A stretch of DNA of 64,000 nucleotides from Pseudidiomarina homiensis (GTDB lineage Bacteria > Pseudomonadota > Gammaproteobacteria > Enterobacterales > Alteromonadaceae). Position 1 is the first letter of the stretch. The number at the start of each line of letters is the position of its first letter. The notes beneath the pieces are model-generated. The model was not told the origin of the DNA, ran no database searches, and saw nothing but the letters and a program-made list of their open reading frames with translations. The position numbers and the translations under genes were made by a program. Shown piece by piece: positions 1 through 9,017 of the stretch. The stretch covers positions 1,798,001 to 1,862,000 of the forward strand of contig NZ_PIPX01000001.1 of NCBI RefSeq assembly GCF_003987225.1, written 5' to 3'.

Positions 1-345
1 AATGGACAACCTGTCGAGCAGGAAAGTGCTGATCCAGTCTTTCTTTCGATTTCACCGTTTACCGTGAACCTAGCGAGTGATCAATTTGGTCCGCGGCTAC
101 TTTATGCTGGGCTAACCCTTGAATTACCGAGCGACAAGGTTAAAGAAACCCTGAACAAAAATATGCCACAGGTGCGCAACCGCTTGCTGGTTTTATTGTC
201 AGGTCAACGTGCAGAGAAGATTGCCCAATCGGAAGGCAAGAAGACGCTCGCACAATCGATTGCTAGCACGTTAAGCCAACCGTACAACGGCGATGAACCC
301 ATTGAAATCAATGATGTGCTCTTTACCGAATTTATTGTGCAGTAA
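1..345 (+). CDS. fliL: Flagellar basal body-associated protein FliL (3' part, cut by window start)
   Basis: The reading frame is open from base 1 to the TAA at 343-345, so the 5' end lies outside the window. The visible 114 residues contain the FliL C-terminal domain, with the signature 'ISPFTVNL' near residue 18 and the usual ending in which the C-terminal residues form a 'VLFTEFIVQ' strand. FliL is a single-pass inner-membrane protein that surrounds the stator units at the basal body. It is the first visible gene of the fliLMNOPQR run and lies 9 nt before fliM. The identification rests on the motif and on gene order, which agree. Confidence 0.9.
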   Translation, partial: NGQPVEQESADPVFLSISPFTVNLASDQFGPRLLYAGLTLELPSDKVKETLNKNMPQVRNRLLVLLSGQRAEKIAQSEGKKTLAQSIASTLSQPYNGDEPIEINDVLFTEFIVQ

Positions 346-354
346 AGGAAGAAC

Positions 355-1440
355 ATGAGTAACGGCCACCAACTTTCGCAAGACGAACTTGACGCTATGC
401 TTGCTACGTCCGATGTCGGACGTGGCGAAGCTGCGCCTGATCCGTCGCAAAAGTTGTCCAGCAAAACCAAAAAAAAGGTCTCTCAACAGCCCTTTGACCC
501 AGCCTCTCAGGCACGCATTGTACGTGAGCGCTTACATACTCTAGAAGTCATTAATGAAAGGTTTGCGCGCCAGTTTCGCATGAATTTGTTTAACCTATTG
601 CGACGCAACGCCGACATCACTGTAGAGTCTGTACGTTACCAACGGTTTAGTGATTTTGCTGAGGCCACACCGTCACCATCGAATATCAATATGATTTCGA
701 TGAAACCTCTGCGTGGCAGCGCATTGATTGTCTTTCCGCATGCACTCGTGTCATTGATTGTCGAAAACCTATTTGGTGGTGATGGCCGTTTTATGACGCG
801 TAACGAAGCGCGTGAATTCACTGGCACGGAGCAGCGCATCATTACTCGCGTCCTGAATTTAGCAATGGACGCCTATCAAGAATCTTGGCGTGCAGTACAC
901 CCGCTCGACATAAGTTTTATCCGTTCCGAAATACAGTCAAAGTTTGCGACGATTACCAGCTCACCGAGCGAAATAGTGGTCACGACGACATTTCATTTAG
1001 AGGTGGGGCAGCTCGAGAGTAATTTCTCGATTTGCATGCCATACGCAATGGTTGAGCCGTTGCGGGAAAAACTCACAAATTTGCGCGCGGATCTTGGCGG
1101 TAATCGCAATGACCAGGCTTGGCGGGAACGCATCAGTCATGAGGTGCAACAGTCACATGTCGAGCTTATTGCCGACTTTGTCGAACTGCCACTACGGTTA
1201 CCTCAGGTGATGTCGCTCAAACCCGGTGATGTGCTTCCTATCGATCTTCCGGAAACAGTCCTAGCGACCGTTAATGGCTTGCCCATGCTGGAATGCGAGT
1301 TCGGTAGCACCGATGAAAACCGTGCGCTAAAAGTGAAGCGCGTACTGAATAATCATCGTTTCCCTGATTCAATTTTTAAGGAGCGCAAGAACAGCGTGTT
1401 CTCGCCAATGCGCGCCAAGGAGTATGATCATGACGAATAA
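355..1440 (+). CDS. fliM: Flagellar motor switch protein FliM
   Basis: 361 residues, the normal length. FliM is the middle C-ring protein that binds phospho-CheY and sets rotation direction. The N-terminal CheY-binding peptide is visible as 'LSQDELDAML' at residues 7-16, corresponding to the LSQxEIDALL motif. The CheC-like middle domain carries 'LFGGDGRF' near residue 140, and the C-terminal SPOA domain (about 275-340) contains 'LKPGDVLPIDLP'. An 'AGGAAGAAC' ribosome site precedes the ATG. The 3' end overlaps the fliN start, suggesting translational coupling. The intact CheY-binding peptide implies a chemotaxis-controlled motor, though no che genes are in the window. Confidence 0.97.
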   Translation: MSNGHQLSQDELDAMLATSDVGRGEAAPDPSQKLSSKTKKKVSQQPFDPASQARIVRERLHTLEVINERFARQFRMNLFNLLRRNADITVESVRYQRFSDFAEATPSPSNINMISMKPLRGSALIVFPHALVSLIVENLFGGDGRFMTRNEAREFTGTEQRIITRVLNLAMDAYQESWRAVHPLDISFIRSEIQSKFATITSSPSEIVVTTTFHLEVGQLESNFSICMPYAMVEPLREKLTNLRADLGGNRNDQAWRERISHEVQQSHVELIADFVELPLRLPQVMSLKPGDVLPIDLPETVLATVNGLPMLECEFGSTDENRALKVKRVLNNHRFPDSIFKERKNSVFSPMRAKEYDHDE

Positions 1441-1834
1441 AGACAAAAGCCAAGAGACGGCTCAAGCAACGGAACAAACCGAGGATCAAGAGCAACCTTG
1501 GGATGAAGCATTAGCGGAAGCGGAAACCACGCATAGCGAAACCGTCGCGAATAGCGCTACCAAGCCAGCAATGAATGATCTTGATCTGATTATGGACATT
1601 CCGGTGAAGCTTAGCGTTGAGCTTGGACGTACCAAAATCACGATCAAACAACTCTTAGAGCTAGCACAAGGTTCCGTCGTCGAACTCGACGGCTTAGCCG
1701 GCGAGCCCATGGATATTCTTATCAACGGTTATTTGATTGCCCAAGGTGAAGTTGTCGTCTTAGATGATAAATATGGCATCCGCATCACCGAAATTGTCAC
1801 GCCATCAGAACGTGTACAAAAGTTGAACCGATAA
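1430..1834 (+). CDS. fliN: Flagellar motor switch protein FliN
   Basis: FliN forms the base of the C-ring and binds the FliH-FliI export ATPase complex. The start is placed at the ATG at 1430 because the AAGGAG at 1417-1422 is 7 nt from it; an in-frame ATG at 1424 sits only 1 nt from that site. This gives 134 residues. The first ~45 are acidic, Q/E-rich and low-complexity; the SPOA domain then runs to the end, with 'DIPVKLSVELGRTKITIKQLLEL' split by the usual 'AQGSVVELD' turn. It overlaps fliM by 11 nt, and its stop shares one base with the fliO start. Confidence 0.95.
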   Translation: MTNKDKSQETAQATEQTEDQEQPWDEALAEAETTHSETVANSATKPAMNDLDLIMDIPVKLSVELGRTKITIKQLLELAQGSVVELDGLAGEPMDILINGYLIAQGEVVVLDDKYGIRITEIVTPSERVQKLNR

Positions 1835-2211
1835 TGACTGCGACTACCTCGCCACAACCTTTAGAAATGACCAGCAGTCTTGCCTTATTTGGGCAAGTTG
1901 TCGGTATCCTCTTGCTGATTATTCTACTGATTTTATTTTGTGGCTGGGTCTTTAAGCGCGTTGCTTTAAACGGCAACAATGCACAAAAATGGACAAAAAT
2001 AGTTAGCGTCAGTCATCTAGGTGCGAAAGAGCGCGTGATGATTGTCGAAGTCGACGAGCGCTGGCTCGTATTAGGGGTCACCCCGCAAAGCATCACCAAA
2101 TTGCACGAAATGGCGCCACAAGAAATCCCCAAGCCGTCGTCGGGTTCCTTTGCGACACGCTTCCAAGCGGCTTTACAGCAGCAATTAACAAAGCAAAAAA
2201 ATAGAGGTTAG
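1834..2211 (+). CDS. fliO: Flagellar biosynthesis protein FliO
   Basis: 125 residues. FliO is an inner-membrane protein that assists assembly and stability of the FliP ring of the flagellar export gate. One strong transmembrane segment is visible at about residues 12-36, followed by a basic cytoplasmic part with '[28 protein letters not shown]', a FliO hallmark region written here in pieces: '[14 protein letters not shown]' and '[10 protein letters not shown]'. The start ATG overlaps the fliN TAA by one base. Divergent sequence is usual for this family; the call rests on the motif plus its place between fliN and fliP. Confidence 0.92.
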   Translation: MTATTSPQPLEMTSSLALFGQVVGILLLIILLILFCGWVFKRVALNGNNAQKWTKIVSVSHLGAKERVMIVEVDERWLVLGVTPQSITKLHEMAPQEIPKPSSGSFATRFQAALQQQLTKQKNRG

Positions 2212-2215
2212 TCTA

Positions 2216-2959
2216 ATGCTGCGCGTCGTTCTGTTTGGTTTATTTGTGCTCGCAGTGCTGCTGCCCGAAACAGCCTTTGCGCAGTCGATCCCTGGGCCGA
2301 TAAGTGAACCTACGGATGACGGCGGCCAGCGTTGGTCATTACCCCTACAAACACTACTTTTTCTCAGTAGCCTTACTTTTCTACCAGCCGTACTGTTGAT
2401 GATGACCTGTTTTGTTAGGCTCATTATCGTCTTCAGTCTGTTGCGCACCGCAATGGGAACCCAATCTGCACCGCCAAATCAGGTACTACTTGGACTGGCG
2501 CTGTTCTTAACCTTTTTTATCATGGGTCCGGTGTTTACTGAGGTTTATAACGTTGCATGGCTCCCGTTCAGCCAAGAAAGCATCGGCTTTGAGCGCTTTT
2601 TAGAGCTCGCTGGTCAACCCATGCGGGAATTCATGCTGGCACAAACGCGTGAGTCCGATTTAGCCATGTTTGCCGAGCTCGCTGCCGTTGGTCCTATTCA
2701 GACCCCTGCTGATGTACCCTTTCAGGTCCTCGTGCCATCGTTTGTTACTAGCGAACTGAAAACCGCTTTCCAAATCGGCTTCACGATTTTTATTCCGTTT
2801 TTAATCATTGACTTAGTTGTCGCAAGTGTACTGATGGCTCTCGGTATGATGATGGTGCCTCCGGCCACAATCTCACTACCATTTAAACTTATGTTGTTTG
2901 TGCTGGTTGACGGCTGGCAACTGCTGATTGGTTCATTAGCCAACAGCTTCTACTTATAG
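2216..2959 (+). CDS. fliP: Flagellar export gate protein FliP
   Basis: 247 residues with a cleavable-type N-terminal signal sequence (about residues 1-22, ending 'ETAFAQS') and four later membrane segments. FliP forms the pentameric core of the type III export gate with FliQ and FliR. The family signature is clear near residues 175-215: '[16 protein letters not shown]', then '[20 protein letters not shown]'. Another conserved stretch, '[20 protein letters not shown]', lies near residues 63-82. It begins 4 nt after fliO and lies 12 nt before fliQ, consistent with one transcript. Confidence 0.97.
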   Translation: MLRVVLFGLFVLAVLLPETAFAQSIPGPISEPTDDGGQRWSLPLQTLLFLSSLTFLPAVLLMMTCFVRLIIVFSLLRTAMGTQSAPPNQVLLGLALFLTFFIMGPVFTEVYNVAWLPFSQESIGFERFLELAGQPMREFMLAQTRESDLAMFAELAAVGPIQTPADVPFQVLVPSFVTSELKTAFQIGFTIFIPFLIIDLVVASVLMALGMMMVPPATISLPFKLMLFVLVDGWQLLIGSLANSFYL

Positions 2960-2971
2960 CAAGGTCGTGCG

Positions 2972-3241
2972 ATGACTCCAGAAACCGTCATGACCATCGC
3001 CTACCAAGCCATGCTTGTGTGTTTGCACCTTGCTGGACCGTTATTGATAACTGCGCTGTTACTCGGCCTATTGATCAGCCTGTTCCAGGCGGCTACGCAA
3101 ATCAATGAAATGACCTTATCGTTTATTCCAAAAATCCTCGGTGTTTTGGCGGTACTCGTGATTCTTGGTCCCTATCTCTTACAAGTCATTATTGATTTTA
3201 CGACGCGTCTCTTTACTAACATTCCTAACATGTTGCAGTAA
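2972..3241 (+). CDS. fliQ: Flagellar export gate protein FliQ
   Basis: 89 residues, two transmembrane helices (about 17-37 and 52-72), the standard FliQ size. FliQ packs around the FliP/FliR core of the export gate. Recognisable FliQ sequence includes 'GLLISLFQAATQINEMTLSF' near residues 32-51, one of the most conserved parts of the protein, followed by 'IPKILGVLAVL'. It sits between fliP and fliR with short spacers. Confidence 0.96.
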   Translation: MTPETVMTIAYQAMLVCLHLAGPLLITALLLGLLISLFQAATQINEMTLSFIPKILGVLAVLVILGPYLLQVIIDFTTRLFTNIPNMLQ

Positions 3242-3252
3242 GGCAGTACGTT

Positions 3253-4035
3253 ATGGTTTCGATCACCTTTGCCCAACTCGAAGCCTGGATAAGTCTATTC
3301 TTTTGGCCTTTTTGTCGCTTTAGTGGCTTGCTCCTCATTGCTCCGGTGCTGAGTCACTCCAGCGTGCCGAACCGGGTGAAGCTTGGCGTTGCCGCGATAA
3401 TTAGCATCATCATTGCACCGCTGCTTCCTGCTATTCCCGACATTCCGCTGTTGTCGTGGGCAAGTTTTGGCATTGTCGTTGAACAGTTGATTATTGGTGT
3501 TGCCATTGGCTTCGTGGTGCAAATTACCTTTGCCGCGGTACAGGCCGCTGGCGAGTATATCGGTTTGCAAATGGGACTAGCCTTCGCGACCTTCTTTTCG
3601 CCCGACAGCGGCGCCAATACGATGATTCTCTCGCGCTTTTTTTATGTCTTCGCAACACTTCTGTTCGTCACGATCGACGGACACCTTATCTTGCTCGAAA
3701 TCGTAGTACGGTCTTTTACTTGGATGCCCATCGCGAGTTTTGGCTCTTTCGAAAGCGGCGTCTTTGAATCGATTGCGCGACTTGGGGGGATGGTATTTAG
3801 CTCGGGGATATTGCTTGCCTTACCGGTCTTTGGTGCGTTGCTCATCGTCAACTTAACCTTGGGCATCTTGAATCGTTCAGCGCCACAGTTAACCGTTTTC
3901 TCAGTCGGCTTTCCGATGTCACTGACGTTAGGAATGGTGTTATTAGTGGTGCTAATGACCGAGCTGGGCTATTACTTACAAAACCTATTCCAGCTCGGCT
4001 TTAACTTTTTAGATACGCTGTTCGTTGGCCCTTAA
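3253..4035 (+). CDS. fliR: Flagellar export gate protein FliR
   Basis: 260 residues with about six membrane helices. FliR is the single-copy lid subunit of the FliP5Q4R1 export gate. Typical sequence includes 'FWPFCRFSGLLLIAPVLSH' near residue 16 and 'LQMGLAFATFFSP' near residue 101. In most gammaproteobacterial clusters fliR is followed by flhB on the same strand. Here it is followed instead by flgL on the opposite strand, and the two stop codons share the TTAA at 4032-4035. No terminator is visible at this junction. Confidence 0.96.
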   Translation: MVSITFAQLEAWISLFFWPFCRFSGLLLIAPVLSHSSVPNRVKLGVAAIISIIIAPLLPAIPDIPLLSWASFGIVVEQLIIGVAIGFVVQITFAAVQAAGEYIGLQMGLAFATFFSPDSGANTMILSRFFYVFATLLFVTIDGHLILLEIVVRSFTWMPIASFGSFESGVFESIARLGGMVFSSGILLALPVFGALLIVNLTLGILNRSAPQLTVFSVGFPMSLTLGMVLLVVLMTELGYYLQNLFQLGFNFLDTLFVGP

Positions 4036-5228
4036 AGGAACTTAAACAGGCTCATTTCTTTCATCGAAACAAACGTCTTTTGCGCCGCCTGTAAGCCGAC
4101 AATACGTAAACTATACTCCGCACTGGCCTCAACATAATTAAGGTCGACCAAGTCAGATAACGCTTGCTCATAGGCAAGCTCACGATTACCACCAATCGTA
4201 TCGAGGCCGTCTAGCTCATTGAGACGCGCTCCCACTTCGGCACGGGTGGTTAAAACGTTATCCAAACTATTATCGAATTGCTGCATTGCCGAGCGAATCT
4301 GATTGGCACGATTGGCCTTTTGATTATCCGTCGCCGCTGGCTGGTCAAGCACTGCGATAGCTTGTTCAAAGGTGCGGAAAATATTGGTATTCAAGTCGGC
4401 GCCGCGCGCCACTGTGAGCTGATCACCCGCCACTGGAACACCGTTGACCTCGAGCTCAATGCCGTCCAATGGAATTTTCATCGGATCATTATAATCAATG
4501 GCTGCGCCACCGTTAACGCGGTACTGTAATTGCCCAGCATTTTCTTCAAACGTAATGTCGTATTGTTGGCCGAAATTAGGATCATTAGGGTCAATAATAT
4601 TCACGTTATCAAAACGCAACGCGCCTTGATTCGCTGCATCGGCTTGCACGCCGTAATTTGCGCTGTTATGCACATTTAGAAATACATCTTGACCGCTATG
4701 ACCGATCGCCATGCGGCGGTCGCCATCAATTTGCTGTTCACGGACATTGGTATTGCCAACATAGTCGACGGTACCCGCGCCATTTTTGATAAACGGCGCG
4801 GTATCATCTTGGTACCCACCAAACAAATAACGGCCATTACCATCACGCGTATTTGCAAGCCCCTGCAGCGACTCATACAGCCCCTTAAGTTCACTCGCTA
4901 CTGCCGCGCGATCAGGGTCAGCCAAGGTATCGCTAGATGCTTGTACGAGCAGCGTCTTCGCACGTGCATAAACATCGCTAACGGTATTGAGCACGTTTTC
5001 TTCTTGTGCAAGTGAATTCCGCACACCAACCCGCGCCTCAGCATATTGCTCAGTTACAGCCTTGGACTGTCTAATATTCACCGCCTGCGTCATCGCCTGC
5101 GGATCATCAGCAATATTCACAACTCGCTTGCCACTCGCAATTTGCTGACTGATTTGACTGAACTCGGCCTGTTGTCGGTTCATCGACGACACATTCAAGT
5201 TGTACATGGTGGGGGTGCTAATACGCAT
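4032..5228 (-). CDS. flgL: Flagellar hook-associated protein 3 (hook-filament junction) FlgL
   Basis: 398 residues. FlgL joins the hook-associated protein FlgK to the flagellin filament and belongs to the flagellin superfamily. The N-terminal D0/D1 region begins 'MRISTPTMYNLNVSSMNRQQ', followed by 'ISQQIASGKRVVNIADDP', the classic flagellin-type segment. The C-terminus shows 'LSDLVDLNYVEASAEYSLR' and ends in an amphipathic helix with terminal 'SLFKFL'. It lies 11 nt after flgK and is the last gene of the minus-strand flgB-L run. A GGAG site precedes the ATG. Confidence 0.96.
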   Translation of the reverse strand: MRISTPTMYNLNVSSMNRQQAEFSQISQQIASGKRVVNIADDPQAMTQAVNIRQSKAVTEQYAEARVGVRNSLAQEENVLNTVSDVYARAKTLLVQASSDTLADPDRAAVASELKGLYESLQGLANTRDGNGRYLFGGYQDDTAPFIKNGAGTVDYVGNTNVREQQIDGDRRMAIGHSGQDVFLNVHNSANYGVQADAANQGALRFDNVNIIDPNDPNFGQQYDITFEENAGQLQYRVNGGAAIDYNDPMKIPLDGIELEVNGVPVAGDQLTVARGADLNTNIFRTFEQAIAVLDQPAATDNQKANRANQIRSAMQQFDNSLDNVLTTRAEVGARLNELDGLDTIGGNRELAYEQALSDLVDLNYVEASAEYSLRIVGLQAAQKTFVSMKEMSLFKFL

Positions 5229-5239
5229 GTCCAGCTCCG

Positions 5240-6847
5240 TTATCTAAGCGATAAAATCGTATCAAGCAAGGTCGAGCCCGTCTCGATGACTTTGGCGTTG
5301 GCTTGGTAATACTGTTGATAGCGAATAAGGTTCGCTGCCTCTTCGTCAAGATTGACTCCAGATTCGGATTGCTGCAGACCTTCAAGTTGCTCGGTAAGCC
5401 CTTGCTGCGCAGCCATATTGGCTTGCACCACATTGATCTGGTTGCCGAGACTACTAATCATAGCGCCGTAGGCTTGGCTCACCGTCGCATTACCTTCGAC
5501 GATCAAGTCACCTTGCAGTTGACTCAATGCCAGCGCATTGCGGTTATCACCACTCGCATTCGACTGCGCGGCCGCGAGCTCAGAACCTTCGGTAAGCAAT
5601 AAGTCAAAATTAGCAGCTTGCTCGCGCAAAGGATTCACGCGGAAGCGATCGCCATCGACCAATGTTCCGGCATCAAAGGCAACTTCAAGACCATTAAACG
5701 ACAAGGTATTCGTTCCTGCGTCAAAGGTTGCGGCGACTTGTTTACCGTTATCTAAACGCGTGACTTCTAGCCCAGTTGCGGTTTGCTTAACATCGTAACC
5801 CGTCGCCAGCAAGGCTTGCGGGTCAGTAATGGTCGTTGTTGCGGTCGCTGTACCAGCATTTTGAAGGTTGGTGTTGGTGACCGTTTGTCCGAGCGAGAAC
5901 ATTGCCTGCCCCGGCTGCTGGTTAAGGTCGGTACCCGCCATGTGTTGCTCATTAAAGGCCGAGGCAAACGCCACGACCATCTGACCCAATTGGTCACGAA
6001 TCTTATCTAAGCTTTGCGCGCGAAACTCCAACAAACCAGCTACAGCACCGCGACTAAAAACACTATCCTTTAATGCAACTGGATTGCCCGCCACGTCGTT
6101 GTACATAATGCTTACCCGCGATGGGTCCGCAGGATCGGTCACTGTTTCCAGTTGATAAACACGATCACCTGCAACCAACGGCGAACCATTGCTTAACGAT
6201 AGGGTATACGAGCCTGACTTTTGCTCATAAACACGCACATCCATCTTCTGGCTCAGCTCGTGCACGATTTGATCACGTTGGTTCAATAGACTGTTTGGTG
6301 CGACCCCAGAAACGGCACGAGCCATTAGAATTTCTTCGTTTAACGAAGCGACTTGCCCCGTCATTGTATTAATTGCGTCGACTTCGAACTTCACTTGCGA
6401 GTTAACGTTGGTTTCGATGTCGCGCAGATAGTTATCAAAAGAACGAAACTGAGCGGTAAGCGTACTTGCAGTGCCGAGTACGCCTTCGCGTGCTGATGGG
6501 TCTGCCGGATTGCCAGCAAACTGGCTTAGCGCACCAAAAAACTTTTCCATGACCGCATTCAAGCCCGAGCGCTCATCGGACAATACATTGTCAATTTGGC
6601 GTACCTGAGAATAGTAAGTTTCCAACGATTCATAGCTGCCACTTGCAGCGTTCAGGCGCGTCGCCACAAACTGATTGAACTGTCGCGTAATGCCATCGAC
6701 TTCGACACCTTGCATACGGTTCTCAGAGAGGTTTACCAACTCTCGATTATAACCGTCAGTGTTGACGTTACTGATGTTATTACTGGTGGCGTAGAGACCC
6801 GCTTGCGCCGCGCGCAAACCACTTAAGCCAATTGAAAAAATGCTCAT
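5240..6847 (-). CDS. flgK: Flagellar hook-associated protein 1 FlgK
   Basis: FlgK forms the first ring of the hook-filament junction. The chosen start gives 'MSIFSIGLSGLRAAQAGLYA', matching the family; it has a GAGGA site 8 nt upstream. An alternative start 18 nt earlier would add six residues unlike the family and is rejected. The protein is 535 residues, with the rod/hook motif 'NNISNVNTDGYNRE' near residues 24-37 and a C-terminal 'NLIRYQQYYQANAKVI' helix. It is preceded by a strong sigma-28 type promoter, separating its expression from flgB-J, and is followed 11 nt later by flgL. Confidence 0.97.
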   Translation of the reverse strand: MSIFSIGLSGLRAAQAGLYATSNNISNVNTDGYNRELVNLSENRMQGVEVDGITRQFNQFVATRLNAASGSYESLETYYSQVRQIDNVLSDERSGLNAVMEKFFGALSQFAGNPADPSAREGVLGTASTLTAQFRSFDNYLRDIETNVNSQVKFEVDAINTMTGQVASLNEEILMARAVSGVAPNSLLNQRDQIVHELSQKMDVRVYEQKSGSYTLSLSNGSPLVAGDRVYQLETVTDPADPSRVSIMYNDVAGNPVALKDSVFSRGAVAGLLEFRAQSLDKIRDQLGQMVVAFASAFNEQHMAGTDLNQQPGQAMFSLGQTVTNTNLQNAGTATATTTITDPQALLATGYDVKQTATGLEVTRLDNGKQVAATFDAGTNTLSFNGLEVAFDAGTLVDGDRFRVNPLREQAANFDLLLTEGSELAAAQSNASGDNRNALALSQLQGDLIVEGNATVSQAYGAMISSLGNQINVVQANMAAQQGLTEQLEGLQQSESGVNLDEEAANLIRYQQYYQANAKVIETGSTLLDTILSLR

Positions 6848-6875
6848 GCAATCATTCCTCTGCAACTTACTTTTA

Positions 6876-6902
6876 GCATCGGCCGAAACAGCAAAAACTT
6901 AA
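6876..6902 (-). promoter_or_regulatory. Sigma-28 (FliA) promoter of flgKL
   Basis: Reading the minus strand, a -35 TTAAGTTT and a -10 GCCGATGC are separated by exactly 11 nt. The enteric FliA consensus is TAAAGTTT-N11-GCCGATAA; 13 of 16 consensus positions match. It lies just after the flgJ stop codon and about 29 nt before the flgK start. Late-class control of flgKL is known in enterobacteria; here it is inferred from the match. Confidence 0.8.
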
Positions 6903-6905
6903 GGG

Positions 6906-7211
6906 TTATTTTGCTTTTTGTTGTAACTCGCCAAGTAACTGCTCGGCAAGGCCAATGCCGCGTTGCGCAAGCTCGCTCGAAAACTGCTGATCTAGCATGT
7001 CAGTGTAAGTGCGCATGGCATTACTGCTAAAGAACTCTGACTCACCGCCCGCTTGTCGCATGGTTTTCATCATCTGCTGGATAAACAGAGCCTCGAATTG
7101 TTGCGCGGCTTGTTCAGCAGCTTTCTCGGGATTTCGTTGATTCAACGTTTTTAACGAATCCAGCTGCTTACCATCCATTGCTACACCATGTAGTGCACTC
7201 ATATCTGCCAT
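6906..7211 (-). CDS. flgJ: FlgJ rod-binding domain protein (no hydrolase domain)
   Basis: Only 101 residues. The sequence matches the N-terminal rod-binding/capping domain of FlgJ: 'AAEQAAQQFEALFIQQMMKT' near residues 31-50, then 'FFSSNAMRTYTDMLDQQFS' and 'GIGLAEQLLGEL'. The C-terminal beta-N-acetylglucosaminidase domain of enterobacterial FlgJ (about 310 residues in total) is absent. The stop is followed at once by the flgK promoter and gene, so there is no remnant of the missing half and no sign of a frameshift. The start shares one base with the flgI stop. A separate wall hydrolase elsewhere would be needed for rod penetration. Confidence 0.9.
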   Translation of the reverse strand: MADMSALHGVAMDGKQLDSLKTLNQRNPEKAAEQAAQQFEALFIQQMMKTMRQAGGESEFFSSNAMRTYTDMLDQQFSSELAQRGIGLAEQLLGELQQKAK

Positions 7212-8314
7212 TAGATAATCTCCAACTCGGCACGCAAAGCGCCCGACGTTTGCAACGCTTGCAAGATCGCCATCAGGTCATTTGGCGTCGCGCCAAGACT
7301 GTTCAATGCATCGACAACAGCCATTAAATCGACACCTTCAACAACCCGTAACGTGCCCGCTTCTTGTTCAATAGTAATGTCGCTAGTGGTACCCACCACA
7401 GTATCGCCGCCACTCAATGGTCCTGGCTGACTGACAAATGGCTCGGAGCTGATGGTGACCGACAAGTTACCGTGGGCAACGGCTGCTTGCCGCAACCGCA
7501 CCGGCCCGCTAATGACTACCGCACCACTGCGCGAATTCAACACCACACGAGGTGACTGCGCACTTGGATTAACGTTCAGTTGCTGAACTTGTGCCATAAA
7601 ACGCACACGTTGACTTGAATCGGTTGGCCCCTGTAGTTGCAACGTACCGCCATCTAAGGCTTCTGCGGTTCCGAAACCAAACTCTTGATTGATGGCATCC
7701 ATCATGCGCTGGGCAGTGGCAAAATCCGGTTGCTTGAGATTCAATTGCAGCATGCCGGCATTGCGGCCTAAATCCAGCGCCACTGAACGCTCAACAATAG
7801 CACCGCCGGTGATTCGTCCACCCGCCTGTTGATTAATCACCGCCGAGGCCCCTTGTGCTTCAGCGCTAACACCATTGATAAGTAGATTACCTTGAGCCAA
7901 GGCGTAAACTTGCCCATCTACACCTTTGAGTGGCGTCATTAACAATGTTCCACCGCGTAAACTACGCGCATTCCCCATCGATGACACCACCACATCAAGG
8001 CGCTGCCCAGGTCTGGCAAATGCGGGCAACGTCGCGGTCACCATCACTGCCGCCACATTACGCAATTGCATATTGGTTCCCGGCGGAATCGTCACCCCAA
8101 GCTGTGACAACATATTCACCATACTTTGCCCGGTAAATGGCGCTTGCATGGTTTGGTCACCACTACCATCGAGGCCCACGACAAGACCGTAGCCAACAAG
8201 GTTGTTGGGCCGTACGCCAGCAAAGTCCGCTAATTGCTTAATCGGTTCAGCACAGGCTATTTCGCTAGTGAGCAATAAAGCGAGTAAGAAAAAAGCCTTT
8301 TTTACAGACAACAT
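7211..8314 (-). CDS. flgI: Flagellar P-ring protein FlgI
   Basis: 367 residues with a signal peptide (cleavage probably after 'SEIACA', about residue 22). FlgI forms the peptidoglycan-embedded P ring around the rod. The conserved N-terminal motif 'IKQLADFAGVRPNNLVGYG' is at about residues 25-43, followed by 'LVVGLDGSGDQT', 'MLSQLGVTIP' and 'NVAAVMVTATLP'. The C-terminus has 'VVDALNSLGATPNDLMAIL', also typical. It overlaps flgJ by one base and lies 21 nt after flgH. Confidence 0.97.
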   Translation of the reverse strand: MLSVKKAFFLLALLLTSEIACAEPIKQLADFAGVRPNNLVGYGLVVGLDGSGDQTMQAPFTGQSMVNMLSQLGVTIPPGTNMQLRNVAAVMVTATLPAFARPGQRLDVVVSSMGNARSLRGGTLLMTPLKGVDGQVYALAQGNLLINGVSAEAQGASAVINQQAGGRITGGAIVERSVALDLGRNAGMLQLNLKQPDFATAQRMMDAINQEFGFGTAEALDGGTLQLQGPTDSSQRVRFMAQVQQLNVNPSAQSPRVVLNSRSGAVVISGPVRLRQAAVAHGNLSVTISSEPFVSQPGPLSGGDTVVGTTSDITIEQEAGTLRVVEGVDLMAVVDALNSLGATPNDLMAILQALQTSGALRAELEII

Positions 8315-8335
8315 AACGACATGACCTCGTTTGCT

Positions 8336-8998
8336 TTACAGTGGCGACACGTAATTGAAAAAGCGCTGTAACCAGCCCATGCGCTGTGCACCGGTAATAT
8401 AACCATCACCGATATACTCTAAGCGTGCTTCGGCGACGTGGGTCGATAACACAGTGTTTTGGCCACTCACCATGCGCGGATTGACGATTCCGGAAAAGCG
8501 AATAAACTCAGTTCCTTGGTTAATCGCAATTTGTTTTTCACCACGCACTTGCAAGTTTCCGTTAGGTAAGACTTGCGTGACTTGAACGGTAATGACGCCC
8601 GAAAATTGGTTGGATGCACTCGAACCGCCGGAACCATTGAAATCATTCGCGCTGCCGACTTCAAAGCCATAATCAGCAAGCTCTTGGAGCACATCCGGTA
8701 GTCCTTCAAGATCAACACCTACATTGCTTGAGCGGCTTGCATTTGACGACGACGATTTCGTCGCATTGACCTGTTCTTCAAGGACAATGGTAATCACATC
8801 ACCGACTAGACGCGGCCGTTGATCTTCAAACAAGGGAACGTAACCAATCTGGGCCTGGTAGATGGAACCATTCGCTTCTGCTGGCTGCGGTGCTGGGATC
8901 GCGACAGGTTCGTAAGGCTCAACGACCACGGGCTCGGGCACTGAAGAACAACCGACCAACCCAAGCAGCGCAATAATGTAAAGGTTTACGAACCGCAT
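8336..8998 (-). CDS. flgH: Flagellar L-ring lipoprotein FlgH
   Basis: 220 residues from the ATG at 8998, which has GAGGAG 8 nt upstream; a GTG 9 nt earlier is too close to that site. FlgH is the outer-membrane lipoprotein of the L ring. The lipobox is 'LVGC' with the cysteine near residue 17. Typical FlgH features include 'LFEDQRPRLVGDVITIVLEE' in the middle, 'ANDFNGSGGSSASNQFSG', and 'NQGTEFIRFSGIVNPRMV'. It lies between flgG and flgI in standard order. Confidence 0.96.
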   Translation of the reverse strand: MRFVNLYIIALLGLVGCSSVPEPVVVEPYEPVAIPAPQPAEANGSIYQAQIGYVPLFEDQRPRLVGDVITIVLEEQVNATKSSSSNASRSSNVGVDLEGLPDVLQELADYGFEVGSANDFNGSGGSSASNQFSGVITVQVTQVLPNGNLQVRGEKQIAINQGTEFIRFSGIVNPRMVSGQNTVLSTHVAEARLEYIGDGYITGAQRMGWLQRFFNYVSPL

Positions 8999-9017
8999 GT
9001 GCAACACTCCTCAGCGT

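Noticed and set aside
1424-1429. fliN start at the first ATG (1424)
   Set aside because: It lies 1 nt from the AAGGAG; the ATG at 1430 has normal spacing.
6848-6905. Frameshift or deletion remnant of the FlgJ hydrolase domain
   Set aside because: Only 58 bp separate flgJ from flgK, and these hold a sigma-28 promoter and a ribosome site; no hydrolase residues appear in any frame.
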